Shown here piece after piece: positions 15,142 through 23,944 of a DNA stretch of 64,000 nt. The stretch comes from Agromyces sp. LHK192. GTDB taxonomy: Bacteria; Actinomycetota; Actinomycetes; Actinomycetales; Microbacteriaceae. How positions within the stretch are numbered: position 1 is the stretch's first letter; every line of letters begins with the position of its first letter. Both the position numbers and the translations under genes were made by a program. Under the pieces are notes generated by a model. It was not told the DNA's origin. It was given only the letters and a program-made list of their open reading frames with translations, and searched no databases. The stretch is taken from the NCBI RefSeq assembly GCF_004006235.1, contig NZ_CP034753.1:3224001-3288000 (forward strand). Reading direction: 5' to 3'.

Positions 15142-15531
15142 TCAGCTGTCATACGACCCAAGCGACGCGTCCCCCGCCGCTGGCGGGATCACGTAAAGAA
15201 CGCCCACGAGCTCAGCGCGGTCGTCGGAAAGGAACATGAGCGCAAACTGGTTGGGACCCTGCACAAGGCACCCAACTACATTCCGAGCGCCCATTTCTCG
15301 AAGCCCTCCAACGAGTTCTCCAAGCCCGAACACTTCGGCGCCACGTTCCATTGCCAGCGAGTATTTCAACTCGATCGTCGTTGCAGTTGTGGACGCAGTC
15401 TGCCTCGCAGTCGAAACATCTGATGCAGGATCCAACGTCGAAAGGAGAGTCCCCGCTCGAACCGTTACATCATTGGCCGGCGCCCAACTTATCAGGTCGA
15501 TCAGACTCGCCACACTCGTACGACCGATCAT
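15142..15531 (-). CDS. Small hypothetical protein
   Basis: A 129-residue protein starting MIGRTSVASLIDLISW, with no recognised domain. The C-terminal half looks like a folded alpha/beta unit (NVVGCLVQGPNQFALMFLSD, then ELVGVLYVIPP). TAGCTT lies six bases before the ATG, so a leaderless start is plausible and supports a real gene. It sits between the ubiquitin-like cluster and the probable end of the accessory region and is transcribed in the same direction. Function unknown. Confidence 0.6.
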   Translation of the reverse strand: MIGRTSVASLIDLISWAPANDVTVRAGTLLSTLDPASDVSTARQTASTTATTIELKYSLAMERGAEVFGLGELVGGLREMGARNVVGCLVQGPNQFALMFLSDDRAELVGVLYVIPPAAGDASLGSYDS

Positions 15532-15579
15532 CTGCTAAAGCTATCGCGACGAGGAAACGCATCCGACCACGGCAGATCT

Positions 15580-15601
15580 TGTGCCATTAATGTGCCATTA
15601 A
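15580..15601. repeat. Tandem 11-base repeat TGTGCCATTAA, possible attachment-site/arm-type remnant
   Basis: TGTGCCATTAA occurs twice without a gap (15580-15590, 15591-15601) in an AT-richer patch between the last accessory gene and ordinary chromosomal genes. Repeated TGTGCCA-type words are, as I recall, common near actinobacterial integrase attachment sites. No integrase gene or tRNA is adjacent here. The remainder of 15532-15925 holds no convincing gene. Confidence 0.35.
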
Positions 15602-15925
15602 ATGCGCGAAAACCATCTGAAACCAACTGTGACCGTTTCGAAGAATCCCTGATCAGCGCGATATCGCAACCAAGAGAATTGAGTGAAAGCCGCCCAGGCT
15701 CACTGAAAATCGAAAGGTCACCGGATCGCTGCCGATCGATGCCACAACCAGAACGCCGCCCCGTTGCCATCGATGCGGTCCGTCGAGCACCGGATCAGCC
15801 TGCTCGATCCGATGGGAGTGTCGTCGCTGATTCGCCCGGCTCCCGCGTGAGACAGGGGTCGATCTGTCCCCCGTGGGTCTCGCCCACCGAACGACCCCAT
15901 CTGTCGATGACCTAGGATCCGTCTC

Positions 15926-16363
15926 ATGCAGCGAGCTCGCGGAGTACCTGTGCCTGGCGTGATCGGTCTCGCGCTGCTCGCGGGCGCCGTGACCGCCGTG
16001 GCAACAACGCTTGCCCAACTCCTCGTCGATTCCTACAACCCCGTCCTGTCGTTGGCCTGGTTACCGAGCGTGCTGGCGGTGGCGGTTCCGACCTGCCTGC
16101 TCGTGAGCATGGCATCGGTGGCCGCCGGCCTCGGCGTCCGAGCCGCAGTAGTCAGATTGACTCGCGCTCCCGCGCTGGCCGCCATGCTTGCCGGGTCGAT
16201 GGCAGCTGCGACGGCCGCAGTCGCCGCAGTCGTGCTGTCCGAATCACTCAGCGTGGCGGTGCGTGGCGTCGGGTTGGGCGCCGCAGTCTTGGGTGGAATC
16301 GCGCTCGGCCTCTGGTCGCTCAAGTGCGCTGCACCATCAGGGTTCACCCGAAGGGTGCCGTAG
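15926..16363 (+). CDS. Small integral membrane protein
   Basis: A 145-residue protein of unknown function with about four hydrophobic helices: residues 10-35, 43-68, 80-105 and 112-132. The start ATG 15926 follows TAGGAT (15913-15918) by seven bases, a leaderless arrangement. A basic C-terminus (FTRRVP) fits a cytoplasmic end. It is the first gene on the chromosomal side of the accessory region. The next gene begins 35 bases downstream with its own TACACT box. Confidence 0.65.
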   Translation: MQRARGVPVPGVIGLALLAGAVTAVATTLAQLLVDSYNPVLSLAWLPSVLAVAVPTCLLVSMASVAAGLGVRAAVVRLTRAPALAAMLAGSMAAATAAVAAVVLSESLSVAVRGVGLGAAVLGGIALGLWSLKCAAPSGFTRRVP

Positions 16364-16398
16364 AACTCCGCTCGATCCGTTGGCCCTACACTCAGCTC

Positions 16399-16824
16399 AT
16401 GATTCAGTCCGGCCGAGCGTCATTCATCGTCTCGTCCTCGGAGACGGATCCAGCCGCGATTTCGAGTTTCCTCGAACTTGATCCGACCAGCATCACGAAC
16501 GCCGGCACAGCGCGCAGGTCCGGCCGCGTGGCTGGCCACCACACCTGGATCGTCGACACTGGCGATATCGACAACACGAGCGACGACCAGACAGGTACGC
16601 ATGCCGTTCGAACGCTCCTCCAGCTGATCCGGCCGGCGCTCGGCAAGATCGCGAGCCTCCCGCCGGACTGCGCGTCCCGCATCCAATGGTCGACGTACTC
16701 GGATTCAGTCCAAGGCGGATTCGTGATGCCCGCCGAGCTCGCGCGAGCGATCGGCGAATTCGGTGTCGATGTGTACGGCACGGTGTACCTCGAAGACGTT
16801 CACGCGGACGCGTCGTTTCTCTGA
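16399..16824 (+). CDS. DUF4279 domain-containing protein
   Basis: 141 residues from ATG 16399; TACACT at 16387-16392 lies six bases before the start, so an upstream in-frame start inside the previous gene is not needed. The pattern DPAAISSFLELDPTSITNAG near the start, then HHTWIVDTG, then a helical LLQLIRPALGKIASLP and an ending with YGTVYLEDV matches DUF4279. The family has no assigned biochemical role; members often look like immunity or accessory proteins. No signal peptide. Confidence 0.7.
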   Translation: MIQSGRASFIVSSSETDPAAISSFLELDPTSITNAGTARRSGRVAGHHTWIVDTGDIDNTSDDQTGTHAVRTLLQLIRPALGKIASLPPDCASRIQWSTYSDSVQGGFVMPAELARAIGEFGVDVYGTVYLEDVHADASFL

Positions 16825-17117
16825 TCGAGCAGCGACCCTCGGCCGCCGCGAGCCCCGCTCGCCGAGCGTCGAATGGCCAAGGTCGGCGAGCTCGCACGAG
16901 CAGCGGCGCAACGGCACACCCGGGGCCGCCGTCCCCCTCTCGCATCGTCCTGCGGCCGTTCTTCCCTCAGTGCAACGCCGTCATCGATAGGGAGAGCACG
17001 AGCAGGACTTCTCCACAGGTCCCGGTGATCTCGATCGCGCCGCGCCGCCTGTGGGATGTTGGTGCGGGCTGCGCCTCGCGCAGCTTCATTGCAACGTCCA
17101 TCTCACATGGGGGAACG

Positions 17118-17381
17118 ATGAACCGTCTCAAGAAGTCAATCGTCACCGGCGCGGTCACCCTCGCCCTCGTCGGCGGGTCCTTGATGAGCGCGTCGCCGGC
17201 GTCGGCGACGACCTACCTGAACTGGATTCAGCTCCCGACGCAGAGCCGCTGCAACATCGCCCTGACGTCAGGAGTCAGGAACGCCGTCGCGAAGGGCTAC
17301 ACGAATATCAGCTCGAGCGGGTGCTACTACCTGCAGACCCGCAAGGTGTGGGAGGCCTGGTACCGGTACACCACCCCGTAA
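17118..17381 (+). CDS. Small secreted protein
   Basis: An 87-residue protein with a clear Sec signal peptide: MNRLKKS, a hydrophobic core VTGAVTLALVGGSLM and cleavage after SPASA (about residue 30). The mature part of about 57 residues has two Cys, one in SRCNIALTSG and one in SSGCYYLQT, which could form one disulfide. It ends in an aromatic-rich tail (VWEAWYRYTTP). GGGGGAA lies upstream of ATG 17118 as ribosome-binding site. No family recognised. The 290 bases before it hold no clear gene. Confidence 0.75.
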   Translation: MNRLKKSIVTGAVTLALVGGSLMSASPASATTYLNWIQLPTQSRCNIALTSGVRNAVAKGYTNISSSGCYYLQTRKVWEAWYRYTTP

Positions 17382-17396
17382 CGGCCCAGTAGGCAC

Positions 17397-17432
17397 GATC
17401 GAGGGGGTGGCGCGGTTGCCATCCCCTCGATC
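17397..17432. terminator. Bidirectional hairpin terminator
   Basis: Arms GATCGAGGGGGTGGC and GCCATCCCCTCGATC pair at 14 of 15 positions around a six-base loop. It lies between the secreted-protein gene (plus) and the minus-strand gene ending at 17475. No long T-run is present, as is common in actinobacteria. Confidence 0.7.
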
Positions 17433-17474
17433 TGCGTGATCGCTGCCCGCCTGCTCGGCCCCGGTTGCTGCGCC

Positions 17475-18113
17475 TCAGGTGCTGAACGGCGGAGGGTCGG
17501 CGACGTCGCGGTCGGTGTCCCACGCGAACGGGATCGCCTCGCGGAGGTACCACTCCCAGAACGCCCGCCGCACGCGATCGTCGCCGGTCGTCTCCCACAC
17601 GGCACCGCCGCTGTGGGCGAGCGAGGCGTAGAAGGAGGCATCCCAGTCAGCCGGCGCGGCGATGTGTTCGTCGATGCCGAGGGTGTCGAAGTCGCTGTCG
17701 TAGAGCACGGTGTTCACGGCGGCGTGCGTGGCGAAGGTCGCGTAGATCGCGGGGACGAACGGCGCATCCAGGCCCATGAGCGATTCGGCGACCGCGTGCA
17801 GCGCCTCGTTCTCGGCTTCGAGCATTTCCGCGTCATACGCACCCTGCAGCACGAGCTCAGCATGCTCGAGCGCCTTCGCGGCTGCGGCCGCGGCATCCGG
17901 ATGGCGGTCGATGTGCCGCGCGCATGACGCTGCGCACGCGACGGCGAGCTTGGCTCGCGTGTAGTGGCCCGCGTTGGCGTGGATGCTACTCAGCAGTTCG
18001 TCCATCCCGCGGTGCAGCACCAAGCGACTCGAGGCGGGCAGTTCGCCGCGCGGATCGATCGAGCGCTCGGCGTCGTCGAGCAGGGGCTGGAGGTCTTGCG
18101 ACGACACGCTCAC
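17475..18113 (-). CDS. Putative immunity-type protein (Imm5-like)
   Basis: A 212-residue, mostly helical, Ala-rich protein. GTG 18113 is preferred because AGAGGA lies six bases upstream; an earlier in-frame GTG at 18155 lacks this. The end reads RRAFWEWYLREAIPFAWDTD, which resembles the C-terminal signature I recall for Imm5-type immunity proteins (FWxWYL..A.P.AW). No toxin gene is adjacent, so the immunity role is tentative. It lies downstream of the cold-shock gene but behind a terminator hairpin. Confidence 0.55.
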   Translation of the reverse strand: MSVSSQDLQPLLDDAERSIDPRGELPASSRLVLHRGMDELLSSIHANAGHYTRAKLAVACAASCARHIDRHPDAAAAAAKALEHAELVLQGAYDAEMLEAENEALHAVAESLMGLDAPFVPAIYATFATHAAVNTVLYDSDFDTLGIDEHIAAPADWDASFYASLAHSGGAVWETTGDDRVRRAFWEWYLREAIPFAWDTDRDVADPPPFST

Positions 18114-18194
18114 GCTGGGTCCTCTGGGGGCGCGGGCGGGCACTGCGGCGACCACAACGGTCGCGCCCGTTGAGGCATGGATGGCATACCGAAA

Positions 18195-18222
18195 CGGGCC
18201 CCGGCATCGCTGCCCGGGCCCG
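18195..18222 (-). terminator. Hairpin terminator downstream of the cold-shock gene
   Basis: CGGGCCCCGGC pairs with GCCCGGGCCCG with one mismatch around ATCGCT. It lies between the cold-shock gene stop and the start of the next minus-strand gene. Confidence 0.6.
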
Positions 18223-18284
18223 CTTCGACGCAGTGGAGCGCCGGCCGGCGGGTCACCCCGCCGACCGACGCGATCGCATCGAAA

Positions 18285-18488
18285 TTACGCGACGCGGATG
18301 TTCGAGGCCTGGAGGCCCTTCGGGCCCTGCTCGACGTCGAACTCGACGCGCTGGTTCTCTTCGAGCGTGCGGAAGCCCGACGTCTGGATCGCGCTGAAGT
18401 GCGCGAACACGTCGTTGGTGCCGTCATCCGGCGTGATGAAGCCGAAGCCCTTTTCGGCGTTGAACCACTTGACGGTTCCGGTGGTCAT
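18285..18488 (-). CDS. cspA: Cold shock protein, CspA family
   Basis: A 67-residue single-strand nucleic-acid-binding OB-fold protein acting as an RNA chaperone. It starts [20 protein letters not shown] and contains both RNP motifs: KGFGFITP (14-21) and VFAHFSAI (28-35). It ends in [13 protein letters not shown]. The length is typical. GAAGGAAC lies four bases before the ATG. The 330 bases upstream are gene-free and probably hold a long structured 5' leader, as in other csp genes. The exact paralogue name cannot be decided. Confidence 0.95.
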   Translation of the reverse strand: MTTGTVKWFNAEKGFGFITPDDGTNDVFAHFSAIQTSGFRTLEENQRVEFDVEQGPKGLQASNIRVA

Positions 18489-18822
18489 ATCTGTTCCTTC
18501 GTGTGTTCTTCGGTCCGCGATATGCGGAACCGTCGTGCCCACCCGGTGGGGGTGTGCGCGGGTGCCCCTCGACGCCGTGTGCCTCGAGGAGGGCTGATGA
18601 CCGCAATGCGATTCGCGCGACCGTACGGTGCGCTGGTCGTTCCGGCGGGGCCGGTGCGGTGAGCTTGGGGGATGATTCCATCCGGACTGTATTCGACTTC
18701 CCAGCCGGGTGTGACGCGGGCGACCGCCCGCTGGGGATGTCGAAAGCATACCCCGGGGCATCCGTTTCGCGACAGGATCGGTGTAATGACGCCGAATCGA
18801 GATGGAACCGTTCGAAACCGGT
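18489..18822 (-). promoter_or_regulatory. Gene-free leader region of the cold-shock gene
   Basis: About 330 bases between the cold-shock start and the end of the AraC-type gene. It contains a perfect 7-bp-stem hairpin GCGGGCG-AC-CGCCCGC at 18717-18732 and a TATGCT box on the minus strand near 18750 that could be a -10. A long structured 5' untranslated region, as in known cold-shock mRNAs, is the likely content. No coding sequence seen. Confidence 0.4.
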
Positions 18823-19764
18823 TCAGGCGGTTCGGGGCTCGAACGGCTCCTCGCCGAACTCCCGCACGTAGGCCGCGACGAACCGCGACGGCTGCGCGAA
18901 CCCCCACCGGCGCGCCACGAGCCGAACCGAGTCCCCGGGGCGCGAGTCGAGCAGGTCGCGCCGTGCGCCGTCGAGCCGCGCCCGCTGCAGCACGACCCGC
19001 GGCGGTTCGCCCAACTGCCGGACGAACGCATGGTGCAGCCCCCGCGTCGAGATCGGCACGGCGTCGGCGATGTCCTGGATCGTGATCGGTGCGGCGGCGT
19101 GCGCGTGGATGAACTCGAGAGCCAGGCGCACCACGGGCGACACCCGCGCCGGTGCACGGCCGCGGGCCGTGGCATCCTGCCAGTTCGTCGGAAAGGCGTG
19201 CAGGAACGCCGTCGCCAGCAGCTCGAATGCGGACCGCTCGATCATGGGCTCGTCGAACGCGTCGGGCGCCATCGCGAGCGTGCGGCGGAACCCGGCGAGC
19301 ACCGCGTCCCACCGGCGCAGCGCGTCGGGACCGATCGACGTGGTGCCCGTGCGCTCGAGCACGAGGTCGTCGACCCCGGCCGCCGAGCGGGCGATGGCGG
19401 CCACGCCGACCGGGTCGAGTTCGACGGCGACCGCGGCGACCGAACTCCAACTGCCGGCCAGCCCGGTCGACGGCGCCAGGAACGGCACAGTCGGATCGAT
19501 CGCCGCACGCCCGTGCGAGAGTCCGAGGTCGCGGCCCACCGTGCGCACGACCGTGAACCCGTTGCTGTTCGAGACGCCGCCGCCTCCCCCGTCGAATCCG
19601 TAGTCGACGACGGCGAACCGCCGACCGACGGATGCCTCGACGCGCGCCCGGAACGCCGCCGGGTCACCGCGGTTCAGCCGGATCGTCGGGAACCAGACGT
19701 CGAGCGCACGTTCGGTCGCCGCCGAGTCGCGGGTGACCACGCGTGTGGTGACGACTGCTGGCAT
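18823..19764 (-). CDS. AraC family transcriptional regulator
   Basis: A 313-residue regulator. The C-terminal 100 residues hold the AraC/XylS double [42 protein letters not shown], then [20 protein letters not shown] and REFGEEP. The N-terminal 190 residues resemble the AraC-binding-like domain of regulators whose ligands are mostly unknown. ATG 19764 has AGGAG four bases upstream; a GTG at 19788 is the alternative. The run of GGT triplets at 19807-19831 lies in its upstream region. The neighbouring alcohol dehydrogenase gene is a possible but unproven target. Confidence 0.88.
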   Translation of the reverse strand: MPAVVTTRVVTRDSAATERALDVWFPTIRLNRGDPAAFRARVEASVGRRFAVVDYGFDGGGGGVSNSNGFTVVRTVGRDLGLSHGRAAIDPTVPFLAPSTGLAGSWSSVAAVAVELDPVGVAAIARSAAGVDDLVLERTGTTSIGPDALRRWDAVLAGFRRTLAMAPDAFDEPMIERSAFELLATAFLHAFPTNWQDATARGRAPARVSPVVRLALEFIHAHAAAPITIQDIADAVPISTRGLHHAFVRQLGEPPRVVLQRARLDGARRDLLDSRPGDSVRLVARRWGFAQPSRFVAAYVREFGEEPFEPRTA

Positions 19765-19880
19765 TCGGCTCCTGCCGGGCGGCGGCACCCGGCGCCGGAC
19801 GGCCGGGTGGAGGTGGTGGTGGTGGTGGTGGGTCAGCCTATGCCGCCCGCCCCGCGATCCCCTACTGAGGGAAAGGATTC

Positions 19881-20921
19881 CTACAACTCGACGACGGTCA
19901 TGCCTGAGCCGCCCGTGCCGTTGCCCATCGCGGCGAGCGCCGCCGGCACGTCGTCCAGGCGGATGGTGCGGCCGACCAACTCGATCGGACGGAAGTCGCC
20001 GCTCACGACGGCACCGAGCATCTCGGGGTACTCGCGCACGGTCATGCCGTGGCTGCCGAGCAGTTCGAGCTCGCCCGCGATGACCTCGCCCATCGGCATG
20101 GCGGCCAGCGCGGCATCCCCCGTCATCAGGCCGATCTGCACATGCCGGCCTCGCTTGCGCAGGCTGCGCACGCTCGCCAGCGACGTCTCGACGCTGCCGA
20201 ACGCGTCGATCGACACCTCGACGCCGCCCTCACTGACCTCGCGCACCCGCTCGGCGGCGCCCTCGCCGCCGCGCACCGGGATGGCGCCGAGCTTCTCGAC
20301 GGCGGCGAGCGCGGCATCCGAGACATCCACCCCGAAGGTCTCGACGCCGGCGGCGACGGCGATCATGATCGCCGACAGTCCGACGCCGCCGCATCCGTGC
20401 ACGGCGATGCGTTCACCCGGCTGCAGCCGGGCGCGGGTGACGACGGCCCGGTACGCGGTCGCGAACCGGCAGCCGAGGGATGCCGCCTCCACGAAGCCGA
20501 GCGCGTCGGGGAGCTTGACGAGGTTGATCGCGGCTTCGTGCACGACGACCTCTTCCGCGAACGAGCCCCAATAGGTGAATCCGGGCTGCTGCTGCGAGTC
20601 GCACACCTGTTCGTTGCCGCTGCGGCACTGCGAGCACCGACCGCACGCGCTGATGAACGGCGCGGTGACGCGGTCGCCGACCTTCCAGCCGCTGTCGTCG
20701 CCGACCTCGCTGCCGAGCTCGACGAGTTCGCCCGCGAACTCGTGCCCGGGAACGTGCGGCAGGGCGACGGCATCGTCGTGGCCCATCCAGGCGTGCCAGT
20801 CGCTGCGGCACATGCCGGTCGCGCGCACGCGGACGATCGCTCCGCGCGGCGGACAGGTGGGACGGTCGACGTCGACGACCTCGGGCTCCGTACCGAACCC
20901 GGCATAGCGCACCGCGCGCAT
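19881..20921 (-). CDS. Zinc-dependent alcohol dehydrogenase family protein
   Basis: A 346-residue medium-chain dehydrogenase (MDR). N-terminal catalytic domain: the zinc ligand Cys in TGMCRSDWHAW (about residue 37), GHEFAGELVELGSEVG, and four structural-zinc Cys in CGRCSQCRSGNEQVC (about 93-107). Rossmann domain: VHGCGGVGLSAIMIA (about 172-186) and the NAD-ribose Asp in FGVDVSD. The substrate is not determinable. ATG 20921 is preceded by GAGGAG. It lies upstream of the AraC-type gene on the same strand, with a 116-base gap that includes the GGT-repeat tract. Confidence 0.92.
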   Translation of the reverse strand: MRAVRYAGFGTEPEVVDVDRPTCPPRGAIVRVRATGMCRSDWHAWMGHDDAVALPHVPGHEFAGELVELGSEVGDDSGWKVGDRVTAPFISACGRCSQCRSGNEQVCDSQQQPGFTYWGSFAEEVVVHEAAINLVKLPDALGFVEAASLGCRFATAYRAVVTRARLQPGERIAVHGCGGVGLSAIMIAVAAGVETFGVDVSDAALAAVEKLGAIPVRGGEGAAERVREVSEGGVEVSIDAFGSVETSLASVRSLRKRGRHVQIGLMTGDAALAAMPMGEVIAGELELLGSHGMTVREYPEMLGAVVSGDFRPIELVGRTIRLDDVPAALAAMGNGTGGSGMTVVEL

Positions 20922-21039
20922 GCTCCTCCTCGTGCCGACCCCCGGATGAACGCCCCACGAAAGTATGCCGGAGCGATACCTCCGGCGTCGAAACGGTCAT
21001 TCGCCCCTGCAAGACACGCCCCCCGGTGCGGGCAGGTCG

Positions 21040-21075
21040 AAGCGGGCGAGCGGCCGACCGGCCGCTCGCCCGCTT
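21040..21075. terminator. Perfect 16-bp-stem hairpin terminator
   Basis: AAGCGGGCGAGCGGCC (21040-21055) pairs perfectly with 21060-21075 around the tetraloop GACC. It begins five bases after the stop of the CWB2 gene and would end that transcript. Confidence 0.8.
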
Positions 21076-21080
21076 ACCCG

Positions 21081-22721
21081 TCAGCAGACCTGGAGGTTCT
21101 CGACGCCGACGCCGAGCGTCGGCTCGCCGCCCAGGAGGAAGACGTCGCGCACCTGGAGCCGGAGCAGCTCCTCGATCACGTCCACCGGCACGCAGGAGGG
21201 CATCGAGAGGTAGAGCGGCGCGCGCCACCCGCCGGCGATCGCGGCGCCGGCGAGCGCATCGGGGAAGCCGAAGCCCGTCGCGAGGAATGCGGCGTCGGCG
21301 ACCGGGAAGGACCGCTCGTTCGTGAGGACCGATGTGGCGAAGCGGTCGCTGCCGCTGCGACGGTAGCTCTCGATCATGCCCGGCAGATCGCGCAGGTCCG
21401 TCGCGAAGCCCGCGGAGACGCTCGGCTGGCCGCCCGCGACGACGGTCTTCGTCACGTGGAGCCGCTCGAGCAGCTCGGCCGTCGCGTCGTCGACCTGGGT
21501 GCTCCGGCCATCCACGAGGATCACCGGCGCGTTCTCGTTGGCCGCAGCGGGTGCGGAGGACAGCGCGTCGGGGAAGTTGAGGCCCGTCGCGATGTACGCG
21601 GTGCGCGCGCCATCCACCTCCCAGAAGGCGTCGGCGATCATGCGGGAGGTCTCGAACCGATCCTGTCCTCCGAAGCGCTCGACCGGTGCGTAGGTGGCGA
21701 GCTGCTGCTCGACAGCGGCCGCGACCGACGGTTCGCCGCCCACGACGTAGATGTGCTGGGGCGCGAGGCGACCGATCTCCTCTGCGACGACGGCCGGGAG
21801 CGCGTCGGGCATCGTCAGCAGGATCGGAGCGCCGATGCGCGCCGCGGCTGGTCCGGCGCTGAGCGCGTCGGGGAAGTTGAGGCCGTTCGCGATGAACACC
21901 GCGTCACTGCCCTCGGGGTACCCGGCCAGCGAGATCTCGACGGAGGTGTGGAACCGGTCGGGACCGGACCAGCGGTGGATCCAGATGCCGCCGGGGCCGA
22001 GCGTGCCGTCGTGTCCTGCGACGTGCTGATCGGCGGCCAGTTCGACGGGAGTGCTCGAATAGAGCAGTTCGGATGCATCCCAGTACTCGGTCGAGACGAG
22101 CGCCTCGTCGGAGCGATCACCGAACCGGAGTGCGTACATGCCCGGAGCCAGTCCGCCGATCGAATAGGTGCCGTCGGACGCAGCCCAGTCGACCGTCGGG
22201 AATCGCTCCCACTGGCCGGTCACCTGGTCGTACAGGAAGGCCGACGCGGCGCCCCGAGGTTCGGCGCCGTCGGTGTAAGAGATCGTGCCAGAGATGGACG
22301 AGCCGAGTTCCAGCAGTCCGTCGAGACCGGTCACGTCGGTCGGCCCGACTTCGATGACCTGCGCCTGCGATTCGTGGGGCGTGCCACCGAACCACTCCGG
22401 CGTGACGCCCTGTCCGTTCCAGTTGTTCGGCACGTACCGGAGGCGGTACTTGCCCGGATCGATCCCGTACATCTCGAACCTGCCGCTCCAGGAGACGGGG
22501 ACCTGATAGACCAGGTCCCCGTCGCCCCCGAGGCTGTACAGCGCGACGGACACGTCCGCGTTCGGGGCGTAGTCTCCGGCCGCGGTTTCGACGAGCACCG
22601 TACCGGAGAGTCGGACACCGGTGTCCGCGAGTGCCGGCGCGGGTGCCAGCACGAGGGGGGTCGCGAGCGCGACGAGCGCAGTGATCATGGCAGTGCGGAA
22701 CGCACCGGATCGTCGGGTCAA
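21081..22721 (-). CDS. Secreted cell-wall-binding protein with three CWB2 repeats
   Basis: A 546-residue surface protein. It starts at TTG 22721 (GGAG seven bases upstream), has a signal peptide ending about residue 33 (LAPAPALA-DTG), then two or three carboxypeptidase-regulatory/Cna-B-like beta-sandwich segments (residues 35-240; e.g. FEMYGIDPGKYRLRYVPNNW). Three CW_binding_2 repeats follow in the last 300 residues, seen as RWSGPDRFHTSVEIS, RFGGQDRFETSRMIA and RRSGSDRFATSVLT, each with a DALSAGPAA/DALAGAAIA-type motif and VVGGEPSV/LLGGEPTL. CWB2 repeats anchor proteins non-covalently to wall polymers. No catalytic domain is seen, so an adhesive or structural role is likely. Terminated by the hairpin at 21040. 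Confidence 0.92.
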   Translation of the reverse strand: MTRRSGAFRTAMITALVALATPLVLAPAPALADTGVRLSGTVLVETAAGDYAPNADVSVALYSLGGDGDLVYQVPVSWSGRFEMYGIDPGKYRLRYVPNNWNGQGVTPEWFGGTPHESQAQVIEVGPTDVTGLDGLLELGSSISGTISYTDGAEPRGAASAFLYDQVTGQWERFPTVDWAASDGTYSIGGLAPGMYALRFGDRSDEALVSTEYWDASELLYSSTPVELAADQHVAGHDGTLGPGGIWIHRWSGPDRFHTSVEISLAGYPEGSDAVFIANGLNFPDALSAGPAAARIGAPILLTMPDALPAVVAEEIGRLAPQHIYVVGGEPSVAAAVEQQLATYAPVERFGGQDRFETSRMIADAFWEVDGARTAYIATGLNFPDALSSAPAAANENAPVILVDGRSTQVDDATAELLERLHVTKTVVAGGQPSVSAGFATDLRDLPGMIESYRRSGSDRFATSVLTNERSFPVADAAFLATGFGFPDALAGAAIAGGWRAPLYLSMPSCVPVDVIEELLRLQVRDVFLLGGEPTLGVGVENLQVC

Positions 22722-22858
22722 AGGGACGCTCCAGGGGTAGGGCCAGGGGAAGGGCCGGGTAGGGGTGAGCTCATGGTAGGGGCGAGCGTTCCGGCGAACA
22801 CACCCCCCGAACAGGGGTGCCCGGTGCGGGCATCCGCAGATTGTGGAACAATCCTTGC

Positions 22859-23944
22859 GTGCGTTACGTCCTCGCGGTGCTGCTCGCGGCCGTCTGCTTC
22901 GGCACGACGGGCACGGCGCAGGCCCTGGGGCCCGACGCCGATCCGCTCTCGGTCGGGGCGGCTCGGCTCGTGATCGGCGGTGCCGCGCTCGCGCTCATCG
23001 CCGGCGTGCAGGCCGCCGGCCGGCGACGCGAGGGGATCGGGACATCCTCCGCCTCGCCGGGTGGCGGCGCCGCGACCCGAGTTCGCCGCACGCCCTCCTG
23101 GGTGCTCGTCGCGATCGGCGCGGCAGGCGTGCTCGCCTACCAGCCGGCGTTCTTCGCGGGCACCGCCGCCAACGGCGTCGCCGTCGGCACCGTCGTCGCA
23201 CTCGGATCGGCGCCCGTGCTCACCGGCGCCCTCGACTGGGCGGTGTCGAGGCGGTTCCCCGGCACCCGGTGGGCGATCGCCACGGCGATTGCGACGGCCG
23301 GCGTGGCGCTCCTCGCGCTCGCGTCGAGCGGCATGGGCGGTGCGGGCGGCGCGGACGGTGCGGTCTCATCGGGAGCCGGTGCGTCGCCGCTCGGGCTGCT
23401 GGCCTCGATCGGCGCGGGCGCCTCGTACGCGGTGTACACCGTCGCGGCGAAGGGCCTCATCGACCGCGGCTGGACCTCGACCGCGAGCATGGGCGCGCTC
23501 TTCGGCATCGCCGGCGCCGCGAGCCTGCCGGTGCTGCTGCTGACGGATGCCTCGTGGCTCGCCACGCCCGAGGGCATCGCGATGGCGCTGTGGCTCGGCC
23601 TCGTGACCACGGCGATCGCGTACGTGCTCTTCGGCGCGGGCCTTCGCGGGCTGGCCCCGGCGGCCGTGTCGACCCTGACCCTCGCTGAGCCGCTCACCGC
23701 GGGACTGCTCGGGGTGCTGCTGCTCGGGGAGGTGCTGTCGGTCGAGGCATGGATCGGGCTGGCGGTGCTCGCGACCGGCATCGTCGTGCTGGCGACCGGG
23801 CGGCGCGCGCGCGCGGCCGCGGAACAGCCGCAGTCGCCCGGAACGGCGGATACCGCCGTGTCGGCGGCCGACGATAGCGTGCCCGTATGGACGTCATCCT
23901 CATCCCCGGATTCTGGCTCGACGCATCTTCCTGGGAGCAGGTGA
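22859..23944 (+). CDS. EamA (DMT superfamily) transporter
   Basis: About 361 residues in ten hydrophobic helices arranged as two EamA halves, e.g. YVLAVLLAAVCFGTTGTAQA, LLASIGAGASYAVYTVAAKG and LLGVLLLGEVLSVEAWIGLA. These are inner-membrane drug/metabolite exporters, substrate unknown. GTG 22859 gives the family-typical N-terminus; an ATG at 22817 would add 14 residues. The C-terminal 45 residues are a polar, disordered tail that overlaps the next gene's start by 58 bases. Divergent from the CWB2 gene. Confidence 0.85.
   Translation: MRYVLAVLLAAVCFGTTGTAQALGPDADPLSVGAARLVIGGAALALIAGVQAAGRRREGIGTSSASPGGGAATRVRRTPSWVLVAIGAAGVLAYQPAFFAGTAANGVAVGTVVALGSAPVLTGALDWAVSRRFPGTRWAIATAIATAGVALLALASSGMGGAGGADGAVSSGAGASPLGLLASIGAGASYAVYTVAAKGLIDRGWTSTASMGALFGIAGAASLPVLLLTDASWLATPEGIAMALWLGLVTTAIAYVLFGAGLRGLAPAAVSTLTLAEPLTAGLLGVLLLGEVLSVEAWIGLAVLATGIVVLATGRRARAAAEQPQSPGTADTAVSAADDSVPVWTSSSSPDSGSTHLPGSR

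Noticed and set aside
15532..15925. tRNA at the accessory/chromosome border
   Set aside because: No cloverleaf or GTTC-type T-arm could be found by eye, so no tRNA attachment site is claimed.
19807..19831. GGT triplet run upstream of the AraC-type gene as a phase-variable tract
   Set aside because: Triplet changes would not shift a frame and the tract is non-coding; too little to support phase variation.
18802..22973. Long plus-strand open frames opposite AraC, alcohol dehydrogenase and CWB2 genes
   Set aside because: They lack recognisable motifs, while the minus-strand genes show full family signatures and ribosome-binding sites.
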